Origin: a bacterium
GTDB lineage: Bacteria > Hydrothermota > DG-26 > JAUXAN01
DNA: 64,000 nucleotides
NCBI GenBank assembly: GCA_030619885.1
Contig: JAUXAN010000007.1
Coordinates: 1-64,000 of the forward strand
Direction: 5' to 3'
Shown: positions 51,188 through 59,831 of the stretch, in pieces
How positions within the stretch are numbered: position 1 is the stretch's first letter
How the letters are laid out: the number at the start of each line of letters is the position of its first letter
Notes under the pieces: model-generated
What the model saw: the letters and a program-made list of their open reading frames with translations, nothing else
Told to the model about the DNA's origin: nothing
The model's database searches: none
Translations under genes and position numbers: made by a program

Positions 51188-52943
51188 AAGTCCTCTCTTC
51201 TGAAAAATCTTCCAACTCTTCTTCGAGTTGCTGTTTCTGATATATGTCGGAATAGATGCCGTTCAATCTGAGTAATTCTGTGTGGTTACCCTCTTCAACA
51301 ATTCTTCCATCTTCAAGGACTATAATTCTGTCTGCATCTTTTATAGAAGCGATTCGATGGGAAACGACGATGTTCGTCCTCCCTTTCATTATTCGTTTTA
51401 AACCCAAGAGTATCTTCTCTTCGGTATCGGTATCGACGGAGGAGAGGGCGTCGTCGAGTATGAAAATTTTGGGGTCTAACAAAATCGCCCTTGCAAGTGC
51501 AATCCTCTGTTTCTGACCGCCGGAGAGATTAACTCCCCTTTCTCCTATTATCGAATCAAATCCATCTGGAAACTCCATCACTTCATCATAAATCTGAGCA
51601 ATCTTTGCTGCCCTATGTATCTCATCTTCTGACACACCAAATCTTCCAAAAGCAATATTTTCTTTAACCGTATCCGAGAACAGGAAAGTATCCTGCGGAA
51701 TATAACCTATACTTCCTCTCAAATCGCTCAACGGGATAGTATGAATCTCACAACCATCGATGAATAACCGATTCTCTTTCACATCGAAGAGTCGTGGAAT
51801 GAGATTACACAGCGTTGTCTTACCTGCGCCTGTTCTGCCGACAATGGCAACTGTCTCACCCGGGATTATGGTTAAATTTATATCCTTCAATACAGGTGAA
51901 AGATTTTTGGCGTATGAAAAAATCACATCTGAAAACTCGACCTTCCCATTTATTTTGAGGCTCTTCACATCTTTACTATCCTTTATCTCAGGCTGTGTAT
52001 CGAATATTTTATTTATTCTACCCATTGATGCAGCGCCCCTTTGAAGCATGTTTATGACCCACCCGAGTGCCATCATAGGCCATGCGAGTATCCAAAGATA
52101 GCTTGAAAAAGCAACGAAATCGCCGGGTGTTATATTATTAAAGATAACCTGTTTACCACCAAGAAAGATTACAACAACTAAAGAGAGGTTAGCAAAGAAT
52201 ATAATCAGAGGAAAGAAAGCGCCCCAAATCTTTACAAGATGCATGTTCTTTCTCAGATAGTCCTTGCACATATCTCCAAACTTTCTTATCTGATTCTTTT
52301 CCTGAACATAAGATTTCACAACCCTCGTCCCCGCAACATTTTCCCTCGCCCTTTCAGTCATCGATGCAAAGGTCTCCTGAACCACTTCAAATCTGTGATA
52401 GATTAGTTTACCAAAGTAAGCTGATACAAGGGCAATGAACGGCATAGGGATAATAGCAAAGAGTGTGAGTTTAATATTGATATAGAGCATAAATCCAATA
52501 GAAGCCGCTCCCAGAAAGATCACATCAACTAAGAAGACGACCCCAAGTCCCGTAGCCCTTCTTACCGCATTCATATCGTTGGTGGCATGTGCCATCAGGT
52601 CACCTGTCTTCATCGAATTAAAATAGCTAAAAGAGAGCGTCTGAAGATGAGAAAAAAGTCTATTCCTCAGTTTCATCTCCACCTTCCTCGCAACGCCGAA
52701 TATGAAATATCTCCACCAGAATCGAAAAAATGCTATCGAGATTGCTATGCAGATGATATACAGTCCATATTTAATAAGATGAGACTGCACTATACCGCCT
52801 TTTGCAATGTCATCAACCGCCCACTTTATAACCCTTGGTATGAATAACTGGAGTGCATCTACCACGAGTAGGCAGATGAGACCCAGAAGGAGTTGCCATC
52901 TATACTCGTAAAAATATTCTTTCAATCTCTTAAAACTTTTCAT
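51180..52943 (-). CDS. ABC exporter half-transporter (TMD-NBD fusion)
   Basis: GRTGAGKTTLCNLIPRLFD, LSGGQKQRIALARAILLDPKIFILDDALSSVD; overlaps partner gene. Confidence 0.93.
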   Translation of the reverse strand: MKSFKRLKEYFYEYRWQLLLGLICLLVVDALQLFIPRVIKWAVDDIAKGGIVQSHLIKYGLYIICIAISIAFFRFWWRYFIFGVARKVEMKLRNRLFSHLQTLSFSYFNSMKTGDLMAHATNDMNAVRRATGLGVVFLVDVIFLGAASIGFMLYINIKLTLFAIIPMPFIALVSAYFGKLIYHRFEVVQETFASMTERARENVAGTRVVKSYVQEKNQIRKFGDMCKDYLRKNMHLVKIWGAFFPLIIFFANLSLVVVIFLGGKQVIFNNITPGDFVAFSSYLWILAWPMMALGWVINMLQRGAASMGRINKIFDTQPEIKDSKDVKSLKINGKVEFSDVIFSYAKNLSPVLKDINLTIIPGETVAIVGRTGAGKTTLCNLIPRLFDVKENRLFIDGCEIHTIPLSDLRGSIGYIPQDTFLFSDTVKENIAFGRFGVSEDEIHRAAKIAQIYDEVMEFPDGFDSIIGERGVNLSGGQKQRIALARAILLDPKIFILDDALSSVDTDTEEKILLGLKRIMKGRTNIVVSHRIASIKDADRIIVLEDGRIVEEGNHTELLRLNGIYSDIYQKQQLEEELEDFSEERTYG

Positions 52944-53135
52944 TGCCAGTTATTCTATCTTCACTTTTACAATATGTCAACACAAAAATTGAAAAAACAT
53001 TGATAATTAAATTTTGCAGGAAATTATTCTAACCGCAGATGAAACCCGCACCTATGCATAGGTGCGGGGTGAACACAGATAGACACAGATTGAATGAAAT
53101 ATTGGAGAAAATCATTGAATGTGCCTTCCAAGTAG

Positions 53136-53155
53136 GGAACAGGCATGCCTGTTCC
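53136..53155. repeat. 20-bp palindrome GGAACAGGCATGCCTGTTCC, copy 3
   Basis: Exact match. Confidence 0.9.
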
Positions 53156-53226
53156 CTACTACTTAGTCAATAAATTTTAGCCATCCGCGTTTATCCCGTG
53201 TGTCTGCGGTTTCCTGCCCAAAATGG

Positions 53227-53254
53227 TTGACAAGCACGGAGATTTTATTATAGT
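53227..53254 (+). promoter_or_regulatory. Sigma70-like promoter TTGACA-N16-TATAGT upstream of leader ORF
   Basis: ttgacaagcacggagattttattatagt. Confidence 0.5.
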
Positions 53255-53260
53255 AACAGT

Positions 53261-53395
53261 ATGAGAGGACAAAAGACATCCTCTATAATGAAAAGGGTTC
53301 TGAAACGAAGGCACATCCTGAGAATTCAGGAAAAATTCGATGAAATTTTCCGAGGAAAGTTGAAAGAAAAATCCATTTTATTTCGTATAATATAA
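53261..53395 (+). CDS. 44-aa basic leader ORF; stop overlaps sigma start (TAATG)
   Basis: MRGQKTSSIMKRVLKRRHILRIQEKFDEIFRGKLKEKSILFRII*. Confidence 0.4.
   Translation: MRGQKTSSIMKRVLKRRHILRIQEKFDEIFRGKLKEKSILFRII
53361..53390 (+). promoter_or_regulatory. ECF-like promoter motif, site 1: TGAAAGAAAAATCCATTTTATTTCGTATAA
   Basis: Same boxes and identical spacing as sites at 58917 and 59168. Confidence 0.65.
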
Positions 53396-54315
53396 TGGAA
53401 ACCCATAGGTATAAGGATCTCGACGAAAATGAACTCATAAAGCTTTGTGGTGAAAAAAAACATGAAGAAGCATGGTACGAGTTTCTTAATCGGTATAGCG
53501 AACATATCTGGAAATTTGCCAGATATAACAGCAGAACCATAGAGAGTAATGAATTCTATTTGTATGTATTCCAAAAACTTGAAGACGGAAAGCGACTGGC
53601 TAAATTTGACCCTTCGAAAGCTAAATTTATTACATGGTTCAACCGAGTCCTCAAAAATCTGTTGGTTGATCTTGCAAGAAAAAGGAGTAGAGAAAGTGTA
53701 GAATTTGTTTCTATAGAAAAGTTACCTGAACCTCCTACTCTAAGAGACCCAGCGAAGATTCATGAGTTGGAGGAAAAAGTAAGAATTGCCAAGTGGCCCT
53801 TTGAAGACTTGCCTCCGGAATATCGGATAACATGGAAATTAAGAAACTTGGTTGAACTTGAATTGGATACAGAAGATATTTCATGGATTGCAAGGGTAAG
53901 CGGACAATCAGTCCGAGAGGTGTTGGATAAGATTGAAAGTATTAAAGGCAAGTTAGATAAACAGAGAGAAAAAGGGCGGATAAAGGATGAGAAAATGCAA
54001 AGAGTCTTTAATAAAATTTTGAAATTAGAGAAAGAAGTCGAGAAATTGAGAAAAGAAACAGGGGCTTTTGACTTGGATGAAGAATGGGTAGTTAGAAAGT
54101 TGAGGATTAGATACCAGGAGATTCAGCAACGGCTTAGAAAGTTATACAAGCAACGAGATAACTTATTAGGGAGCAAGAAGAAAGACAAATTCACAGTGAA
54201 AGTCTTGACGAAAGATATTGCCTCTATACTGAATTGCAAGATGAACACTGTCTCCACCAGACTCAGCAGGACAGATAAGATTATAGAGAACAAGTTCGCA
54301 AAGGAGAAAGGATGA
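53395..54315 (+). CDS. Sigma-70 family RNA polymerase sigma factor (divergent, long coiled-coil insert)
   Basis: Region 2-like EEAWYEFLNRYSEHIWKFARYN..FDPSKAKFITWFNRVLKNLLVDLARKR; C-terminal HTH LTKDIASILNCKMNTVSTRLSRTDKIIENK. Confidence 0.75.
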   Translation: METHRYKDLDENELIKLCGEKKHEEAWYEFLNRYSEHIWKFARYNSRTIESNEFYLYVFQKLEDGKRLAKFDPSKAKFITWFNRVLKNLLVDLARKRSRESVEFVSIEKLPEPPTLRDPAKIHELEEKVRIAKWPFEDLPPEYRITWKLRNLVELELDTEDISWIARVSGQSVREVLDKIESIKGKLDKQREKGRIKDEKMQRVFNKILKLEKEVEKLRKETGAFDLDEEWVVRKLRIRYQEIQQRLRKLYKQRDNLLGSKKKDKFTVKVLTKDIASILNCKMNTVSTRLSRTDKIIENKFAKEKG

Positions 54316-54875
54316 AGAAAACCTTAAAGATATGCGGGAGAGAACAAACAGTAATTTTTTTCTATAATGATATTCAACGTAGGGGACACATATTGAAGCA
54401 CCTGTTGAAACAGAAAGAACACTGGGATGAATTAGTTCCTATGTTGCACATTCTACGAAACACACTTGAAGAAATCGGATGCAATCTCAAAGATTGTGAG
54501 CTAGGATGCAAGAACGAAGATGACTGCGACGGGATTTTCAGAGACCCAATAAAGTGGTATATGAATGTAGTTTTTGGGTGCATTGATGAAACATACGAAT
54601 ATAAACCACTGCATACACATAATTTGGAGCGTTGGAAAACAGGAAAATGGGTGGAGAGTATGTATTTCGTTTGTTCCAAAGGGATTTTTATCCATATTTG
54701 CCCTCTTTACATAATTTACACAGCATATCGACCAAAGCCGGGTACCACTTCTCAGGAATTTTACGAGAACGCAATAAATATAGTATGGAAAAAGAAAAGG
54801 CGTAGTGTAGAAAAATGGTGCCCGTCCTACGGGGATTGGCGCAAGGAATATTTCAAGATCGAAGGTTGGAGTTGA
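54312..54875 (+). CDS. Uncharacterised Cys-rich protein in the CHAT module
   Basis: ATGA overlap with the sigma gene; CNLKDCELGCKNEDDC; C-term ICPLYIIYTAYRPKPGTTSQEF. Confidence 0.55.
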   Translation: MKKTLKICGREQTVIFFYNDIQRRGHILKHLLKQKEHWDELVPMLHILRNTLEEIGCNLKDCELGCKNEDDCDGIFRDPIKWYMNVVFGCIDETYEYKPLHTHNLERWKTGKWVESMYFVCSKGIFIHICPLYIIYTAYRPKPGTTSQEFYENAINIVWKKKRRSVEKWCPSYGDWRKEYFKIEGWS

Positions 54876-54878
54876 GCA

Positions 54879-56567
54879 ATGGAAAAACAAAACAGAAAAT
54901 TCGATATTGAGTGGATGCGTTCTAAATTGGAGAAATACTTGACTCTATGGGAGCAGTATTATAAAAACCCCAAACTCAGAAAGCAGTATTCCAAGCCCTT
55001 TATTGTCTCTAATCTTCTGGAAACAATAGGGGCTCTTGAACGGATTGGGGATAAGGGTCGAGAGTTCAGCAATCTTAAGAACAAGTATAGAGTTGTCGTG
55101 ACGAGTTCTTTAGAGGAGATTGTTAAAGAAGCAGTCAAGGCTCTGAGACAAACTGATTATCCCTCATTGCTTAACATTTTTATAGAGAATATCAAATCTA
55201 CCCTCAAAAGAGGAGGAGATTACTATATGCTGAAGGATGAAGGCGAGGATATTCTTATTAAAAGGGATGAATTGGAACTGGTTCTTCAAGAGTTGGGCAA
55301 AATAGAATGTGGTAGCCTTGAGAAAAAAGAGATAGCGAAAATTCAAACCACACTTAACCAAGCAGACAAAAAGTTGAAGGAATCCATTCGTTATTTCAGT
55401 TTCTTGAAAGAATTTGCAGAGGATTATAGAGCAAGATTTAACATTCGGGAAAGGAACAAATTCTGGTGGTGGTTTGAAATACCGGAAAGGGCAGTAAAGG
55501 TTTTTTCTCTAAAGGAATGGGAAACTTTGTTGAAATTGTCGCATATGATGCCAGAGGCTACCGAATATTATGAGAAGACAGAAGAGTGTGAGCAATTTGA
55601 AGATGTAATACCTGGGTATATTGACGGAATGTTGCCGAAACAATTAGAACATAGATTTGAAAAACACCTTAAAAGTTGTAAATACTGTCTCTATCAAGTG
55701 ATGGACCTTTACAGAATCACACATGAAATGGAAAAGGCGAAACCCGAGAAAGTCCCTAAGGATATGCTCGAAAAGGCCAAGAAAATAGTAGCTCCTCGTC
55801 TTACAGAGGCAGAAGAGGAAATCAAAGAGATAATAAAAGAACTAATAAGAATCTCTACTCCTCGGCCGCGGTCGGAATTGCCACTCTATCCTGACCGTGT
55901 AGCTGAACGGGTAGAGGCAGCATACCCTGCGACACCGCTTCTTCCAATAGGAGCCTTCTTGATATCACTTATTACTATATCTGGATTGCGGAGAAAAGCA
56001 TTGACTTACCGTGGTAAGAAATTTAAATATGAGAAAAAGAAGTTGATTGAGGAAATTTTTAGCGAAATTGACTCTCCCAAAATGCTCTATGAATTATTGC
56101 TCAAACTCCTGGAAGGAAGACTCGAAGACAAACAAATGAAGAGAATATTCAGCAAGTTGCCCTCAGAAGTAAGACAGGAATTTGACCGGAAAATTCTTTC
56201 TGAACTACTCCAGCAAGTTCCTCGTGAGGATTTAGATCTGCTTAAAGCTTTGCTTTATCTTAAACTGGGTAAGTGGGGAAAAGCCAAAGATTCCTTTATT
56301 AATCTCCTTGGGAGTGAACAAAAAACACTCGCCTTACGCGGTTGCATCTGGAGTGCTATTAAGGCCAACCGGGCTCGATTCGCTATGAAACAGGCAAAAG
56401 TGCTTTGCCAGAGTGAAAGAATATCCATAAAACCTCAACAAATTTTGCAGGAAGCAAAGAAACAGTTGCCGGATGATTTCCTTCGCCTAGATGTGGATCA
56501 AGAGATTTCTTTGGAGATAAAAATCCTTAACAAAGTCTTAATGGGTTTAGACCAAAGGAAAGATTGA
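54879..56567 (+). CDS. zf-HC2 (anti-sigma-like) protein with possible hydrophobic segment and helical C-terminus
   Basis: CEQFEDVIPGYIDGMLPKQLEHRFEKHLKSCKYCLYQV matches HxxxCxxC anti-sigma zinc finger; LLPIGAFLISLITISGL. Confidence 0.65.
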   Translation: MEKQNRKFDIEWMRSKLEKYLTLWEQYYKNPKLRKQYSKPFIVSNLLETIGALERIGDKGREFSNLKNKYRVVVTSSLEEIVKEAVKALRQTDYPSLLNIFIENIKSTLKRGGDYYMLKDEGEDILIKRDELELVLQELGKIECGSLEKKEIAKIQTTLNQADKKLKESIRYFSFLKEFAEDYRARFNIRERNKFWWWFEIPERAVKVFSLKEWETLLKLSHMMPEATEYYEKTEECEQFEDVIPGYIDGMLPKQLEHRFEKHLKSCKYCLYQVMDLYRITHEMEKAKPEKVPKDMLEKAKKIVAPRLTEAEEEIKEIIKELIRISTPRPRSELPLYPDRVAERVEAAYPATPLLPIGAFLISLITISGLRRKALTYRGKKFKYEKKKLIEEIFSEIDSPKMLYELLLKLLEGRLEDKQMKRIFSKLPSEVRQEFDRKILSELLQQVPREDLDLLKALLYLKLGKWGKAKDSFINLLGSEQKTLALRGCIWSAIKANRARFAMKQAKVLCQSERISIKPQQILQEAKKQLPDDFLRLDVDQEISLEIKILNKVLMGLDQRKD

Positions 56568-58852
56568 TGAGAAAAATTAGGATTTCTTTGATTCTTGAAA
56601 AGGCTCAGAAGCTATTCAAAAAAGGAAAATACTCCGAGGCTGAGACAGAATTCCGCAAGGTATTGGCTCTCAAACCAACTAACAAAAAAATACTAATAGA
56701 CATCCACCGTGAACTGGGGGCATCGCTTTTCTATCAAGAAAAACATACTGAAGCTGAGAAAGAATTCCACAAGGCATTGGCACTCAAACCTAGAAGCAAA
56801 GAAACATTGGCAGGTATCCATAAGTGGTTGGGATCGGTGCTTTATTCTCAAGGAAAATTTGCTGAGGCTGAAGCAGAGTTCCGCAAGGTATTGGCTCTCA
56901 AACCCAGAAGCAAAAGAACATTGGCGGCTATCCATGGGTGGTTGGGACTTGTGCTTTATTCTCAAGGAAAATTTGCTGAGGCTGAAGCAGAGTTCCGCAA
57001 GGAATTGGCTCTCAAACCCAAAGATAAAGAAGTATTGGCGGATATCCATTGGTTGTTAGGAAAGGTGCTTTATTCTCAAGAAAAATTTGCTGAGGCCGAA
57101 GCAGAGTTGCACAAGGCATTAGCTTACAAACCTAAGGATAAAGAAATACTGACGGATATCCATAGCCAGTTGGGATGGGTGCTTTTTTCCCAAGAAAAAT
57201 ATGCTGAGGCCGAAGCAGAGTTACATAAAGCATTGGCTCTCGAACCCAGGGATAAGGAAATACTGGCGGATATCCATAGGCAGTTAGGGTGGATCCTTTC
57301 TTTCCAAAAGAAATATATCGAAGGTGAAGCGGAGTTCCGTATGGCATTGGCTCTCGAACCCAGGGATGAGGAAATACTGGCGGATATCCATCATCGGTTG
57401 GGATATTTGCATTCTTTCCGAGAAAAACACATTGAGGCTGAGGAGGAGTTCCGCAAGGCATTGGCTCTTAAACCCAAGGATAAAGAAATACTGGCAGATA
57501 TCCATAGACAGTTAGGGTGTACGCTTTCTCTCCAAAAGAAATACGATGAGGCTGAGGAGGAGTTCCGCAAGGCATTGGTTCTTAAACCTGCTGACAAAGA
57601 GGCACTTATAGCCATCCACTATTGGTTGGGGGTAGCACTTTTTTCCCAAAGAAAACACATTGAGGCTGAGGAGGAGTTCCGCAAGGCATTGGCTTTAAAT
57701 CCTGTTGACAAAGAAGCACTCTTAGTCATTGGTTATGGACTGGGGTTAACGATTTCTTCACAAAAAAAACGCACTGAACTTGAAACAGAACTCCTTCGTG
57801 AAGCATCTTCCATAACTATGCCAAAATTGGCACCTATTCCTCCGATCACAAAAATCAGTATAATACAATCTCCAAGTGAAATCTTTATTGATTCAACAAG
57901 TCTTCGACCATCGCTGCGTATATCCCCGGGTGAAAAGAAACGAATTCCCTTTGAGGAAGCAAATTTAAGAGACTCTATCCAAAGAGTTTTCAACTCTGCA
58001 TTCTGTTTTATTGATAATTGGAATGAAGAGGCTATAGAAAATTTAAGACATAATAGCAAAGTATTATCGAACTATGTATCCCTCGATTCTTGTATAACAG
58101 AAGAAGATTACATTGTTTTAGACCTGAGCGGTGAAGGGATCGTTGACTCCCCCTTGGAACTTCTGCATTTTAAAGACAACTTTCTCTGTTTAGAGAAATT
58201 TATTGGAAGAACTTGTTCTGAAAAACAGAAAACGCCCAATCTACAGGATACTCCTGTAAAAATGACAATTATTGCCAACCCATGTGGGACTGTCCCGGAG
58301 GCAGAAGATGAAGCAAAGACCATCAAAGAAGAACTTTCAGACTTGATCCGAAACAACCAAATCAGAATCGAAGTCATCAACTCTATTTCACCTTTAGATC
58401 TTCAGAAAATTATGGAGGAAGTAGATATCCTCCACTTTGCAGGGCACGCTGATTTCGACCCTCAAACAGGTAAGGGGTACTGGCTTCTGAGTGACAACAG
58501 AAAATTGACTCCTACTGAATTGGCAACCGTAGAGCATCCCCCTATGCTTATCTTTGCTAATGCGTGTGAATCAGGGAAAGTTAAGCATTTAGACCAAAAA
58601 AGGTGGTTCTATAAAAGTCTTGCAAATTTATTTATTAAGGAAGGATTTCCTCATTACATTGCTACTATGTTTCCTGTTCCGAGCAGTCTTTGTATTCCAC
58701 TTGCTGTGGATTTTTATCGGGAGTTGGCTAAAGGCAAATCCATTGGAGAATCATTAACTATCGCCCGACGCAAAGCCTATGATACCAGAAACCCTATATG
58801 GGTTGCTTACATGCTGTATGGAGACCCCAGAGATAAGATATGGAAAACTTAG
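56567..58852 (+). CDS. TPR-CHAT caspase-like protease
   Basis: About ten 38-aa TPR-like repeats, then CHAT domain with dyad motifs DILHFAGHADF and LIFANACESGK; ATG 56567 overlaps upstream stop. Confidence 0.85.
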   Translation: MRKIRISLILEKAQKLFKKGKYSEAETEFRKVLALKPTNKKILIDIHRELGASLFYQEKHTEAEKEFHKALALKPRSKETLAGIHKWLGSVLYSQGKFAEAEAEFRKVLALKPRSKRTLAAIHGWLGLVLYSQGKFAEAEAEFRKELALKPKDKEVLADIHWLLGKVLYSQEKFAEAEAELHKALAYKPKDKEILTDIHSQLGWVLFSQEKYAEAEAELHKALALEPRDKEILADIHRQLGWILSFQKKYIEGEAEFRMALALEPRDEEILADIHHRLGYLHSFREKHIEAEEEFRKALALKPKDKEILADIHRQLGCTLSLQKKYDEAEEEFRKALVLKPADKEALIAIHYWLGVALFSQRKHIEAEEEFRKALALNPVDKEALLVIGYGLGLTISSQKKRTELETELLREASSITMPKLAPIPPITKISIIQSPSEIFIDSTSLRPSLRISPGEKKRIPFEEANLRDSIQRVFNSAFCFIDNWNEEAIENLRHNSKVLSNYVSLDSCITEEDYIVLDLSGEGIVDSPLELLHFKDNFLCLEKFIGRTCSEKQKTPNLQDTPVKMTIIANPCGTVPEAEDEAKTIKEELSDLIRNNQIRIEVINSISPLDLQKIMEEVDILHFAGHADFDPQTGKGYWLLSDNRKLTPTELATVEHPPMLIFANACESGKVKHLDQKRWFYKSLANLFIKEGFPHYIATMFPVPSSLCIPLAVDFYRELAKGKSIGESLTIARRKAYDTRNPIWVAYMLYGDPRDKIWKT
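56600..57760 (+). repeat. Tandem 114-nt repeats encoding the 38-aa TPR-like units
   Basis: aaggaaaatttgctgaggctgaagcagagttccgcaagg recurs exactly 114 nt apart (about 56850 and 56964) with related units either side. Confidence 0.85.
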
Positions 58853-58916
58853 ACCTCTGAAAACCAAGAAATTAACTCTCCTTTCTTCCAAGAGATCCTC
58901 AATTTTTGCATTTTTT

Positions 58917-58946
58917 TGAAAGAAAATCCCAAGTTCTTTCGTATAA
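58917..58946 (+). promoter_or_regulatory. ECF-like promoter motif, site 2: TGAAAGAAAATCCCAAGTTCTTTCGTATAA
   Basis: Same spacing as sites 1 and 3. Confidence 0.65.
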
Positions 58947-58977
58947 GATAATAGAAGCATATAAGAGGAGGTAAAGA

Positions 58978-59163
58978 ATGCCGAGAAAATATAGAGGATT
59001 CTTACTTCAAAGACAAAAAGGCGAAAGTTACGAGAGATAGGCTGAGAGATGTCATAGATTTAATCTGGAAATGTGGAGAGAAAGCAAGAAAGAAAAGGGT
59101 GAGTGGTTGCCCAAAGAGGAGTATGAAAAACGGGCAGGAAAACCCGGAATGAAGGATTGGTAA
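58978..59163 (+). pseudogene. Small basic ORF with in-frame TAG at 59038-59040
   Basis: RBS agaggaggt; MPRKYRGFLLQRQKGESYER*AERCHRFNLEMWRESKKEKGEWLPKEEYEKRAGKPGMKDW*. Confidence 0.45.
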
Positions 59164-59167
59164 TTTA

Positions 59168-59197
59168 TGAAAGAAAAATGAATATTTGTTCGTATAT
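59168..59197 (+). promoter_or_regulatory. ECF-like promoter motif, site 3: TGAAAGAAAAATGAATATTTGTTCGTATAT
   Basis: Same spacing as sites 1 and 2. Confidence 0.65.
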
Positions 59198-59218
59198 AAT
59201 AATAGAGGAGGTGAAAAT

Positions 59219-59311
59219 ATGAAAAAAATAGTAGAAGAAGAAACCGTTCAGCGGATTTGGAAAATAGTCAAAGTCATCTTAGATTTATTAAAAGGACCCA
59301 TTATTGTATAA
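59219..59311 (+). CDS. 30-aa small amphipathic ORF
   Basis: RBS agaggaggtg; MKKIVEEETVQRIWKIVKVILDLLKGPIIV*. Confidence 0.5.
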   Translation: MKKIVEEETVQRIWKIVKVILDLLKGPIIV

Positions 59312-59381
59312 TAAGCGCAAATGGGTTATACGCATGAATTTTATTATCATTAAGAATAAACTTTTCAATAAGGAGGGATAG

Positions 59382-59687
59382 ATGTCCGTCAGAGAAGGAA
59401 GTAAAGAAGATAAGAGGTATGTGGAGGAAAATTTCTGGAATAAACTTGCACGAATAGGAAAATCCATTCCCTTTATCCGGGATGTTATTGCTCTTTATAA
59501 ATATATGAAAGACCCAAAAGTGCACTGGGCACGGAAGTCAATTGCTGTTGGAGCTCTTGTATATTTCATTGTTCCCACAGATGCTATACCCGATGCTATT
59601 CCTGTTGTCGGTTATCTCGACGATGCTGGAGTTGTTGCAGCCACAGTGAAATATCTTGATAGTGAACTTGAACCTTATTATGAATAA
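59382..59687 (+). CDS. DUF1232 (YkvA-like) membrane protein
   Basis: RKSIAVGALVYFIVPTDAIPDAIPVVGYLDDAGVVAATVKYL. Confidence 0.85.
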   Translation: MSVREGSKEDKRYVEENFWNKLARIGKSIPFIRDVIALYKYMKDPKVHWARKSIAVGALVYFIVPTDAIPDAIPVVGYLDDAGVVAATVKYLDSELEPYYE

Positions 59688-59710
59688 ACTTGTGAAAGGA
59701 GGTGAATAAA

Positions 59711-59812
59711 ATGCCGAAAGGCAAAAATAAAGGAAGCAAAAATAACTGGATATGGACAGCACTTGAAGTTTTAGCAACAGTAATAATTATTGTAGTTAAT
59801 AAGCATAAATAA
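59711..59812 (+). CDS. 33-aa single-TM small protein
   Basis: RBS aaaggaggtg; MPKGKNKGSKNNWIWTALEVLATVIIIVVNKHK*. Confidence 0.55.
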   Translation: MPKGKNKGSKNNWIWTALEVLATVIIIVVNKHK

Positions 59813-59831
59813 ATTCCATATCCAAAAATTT

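Noticed and set aside
43280-59163. Genetic-code change with TAG as sense
   Set aside because: TAG terminates several intact genes here (NuoE, fumarase beta, WG-repeat gene itself), so two in-frame TAGs are better read as mutations or local events
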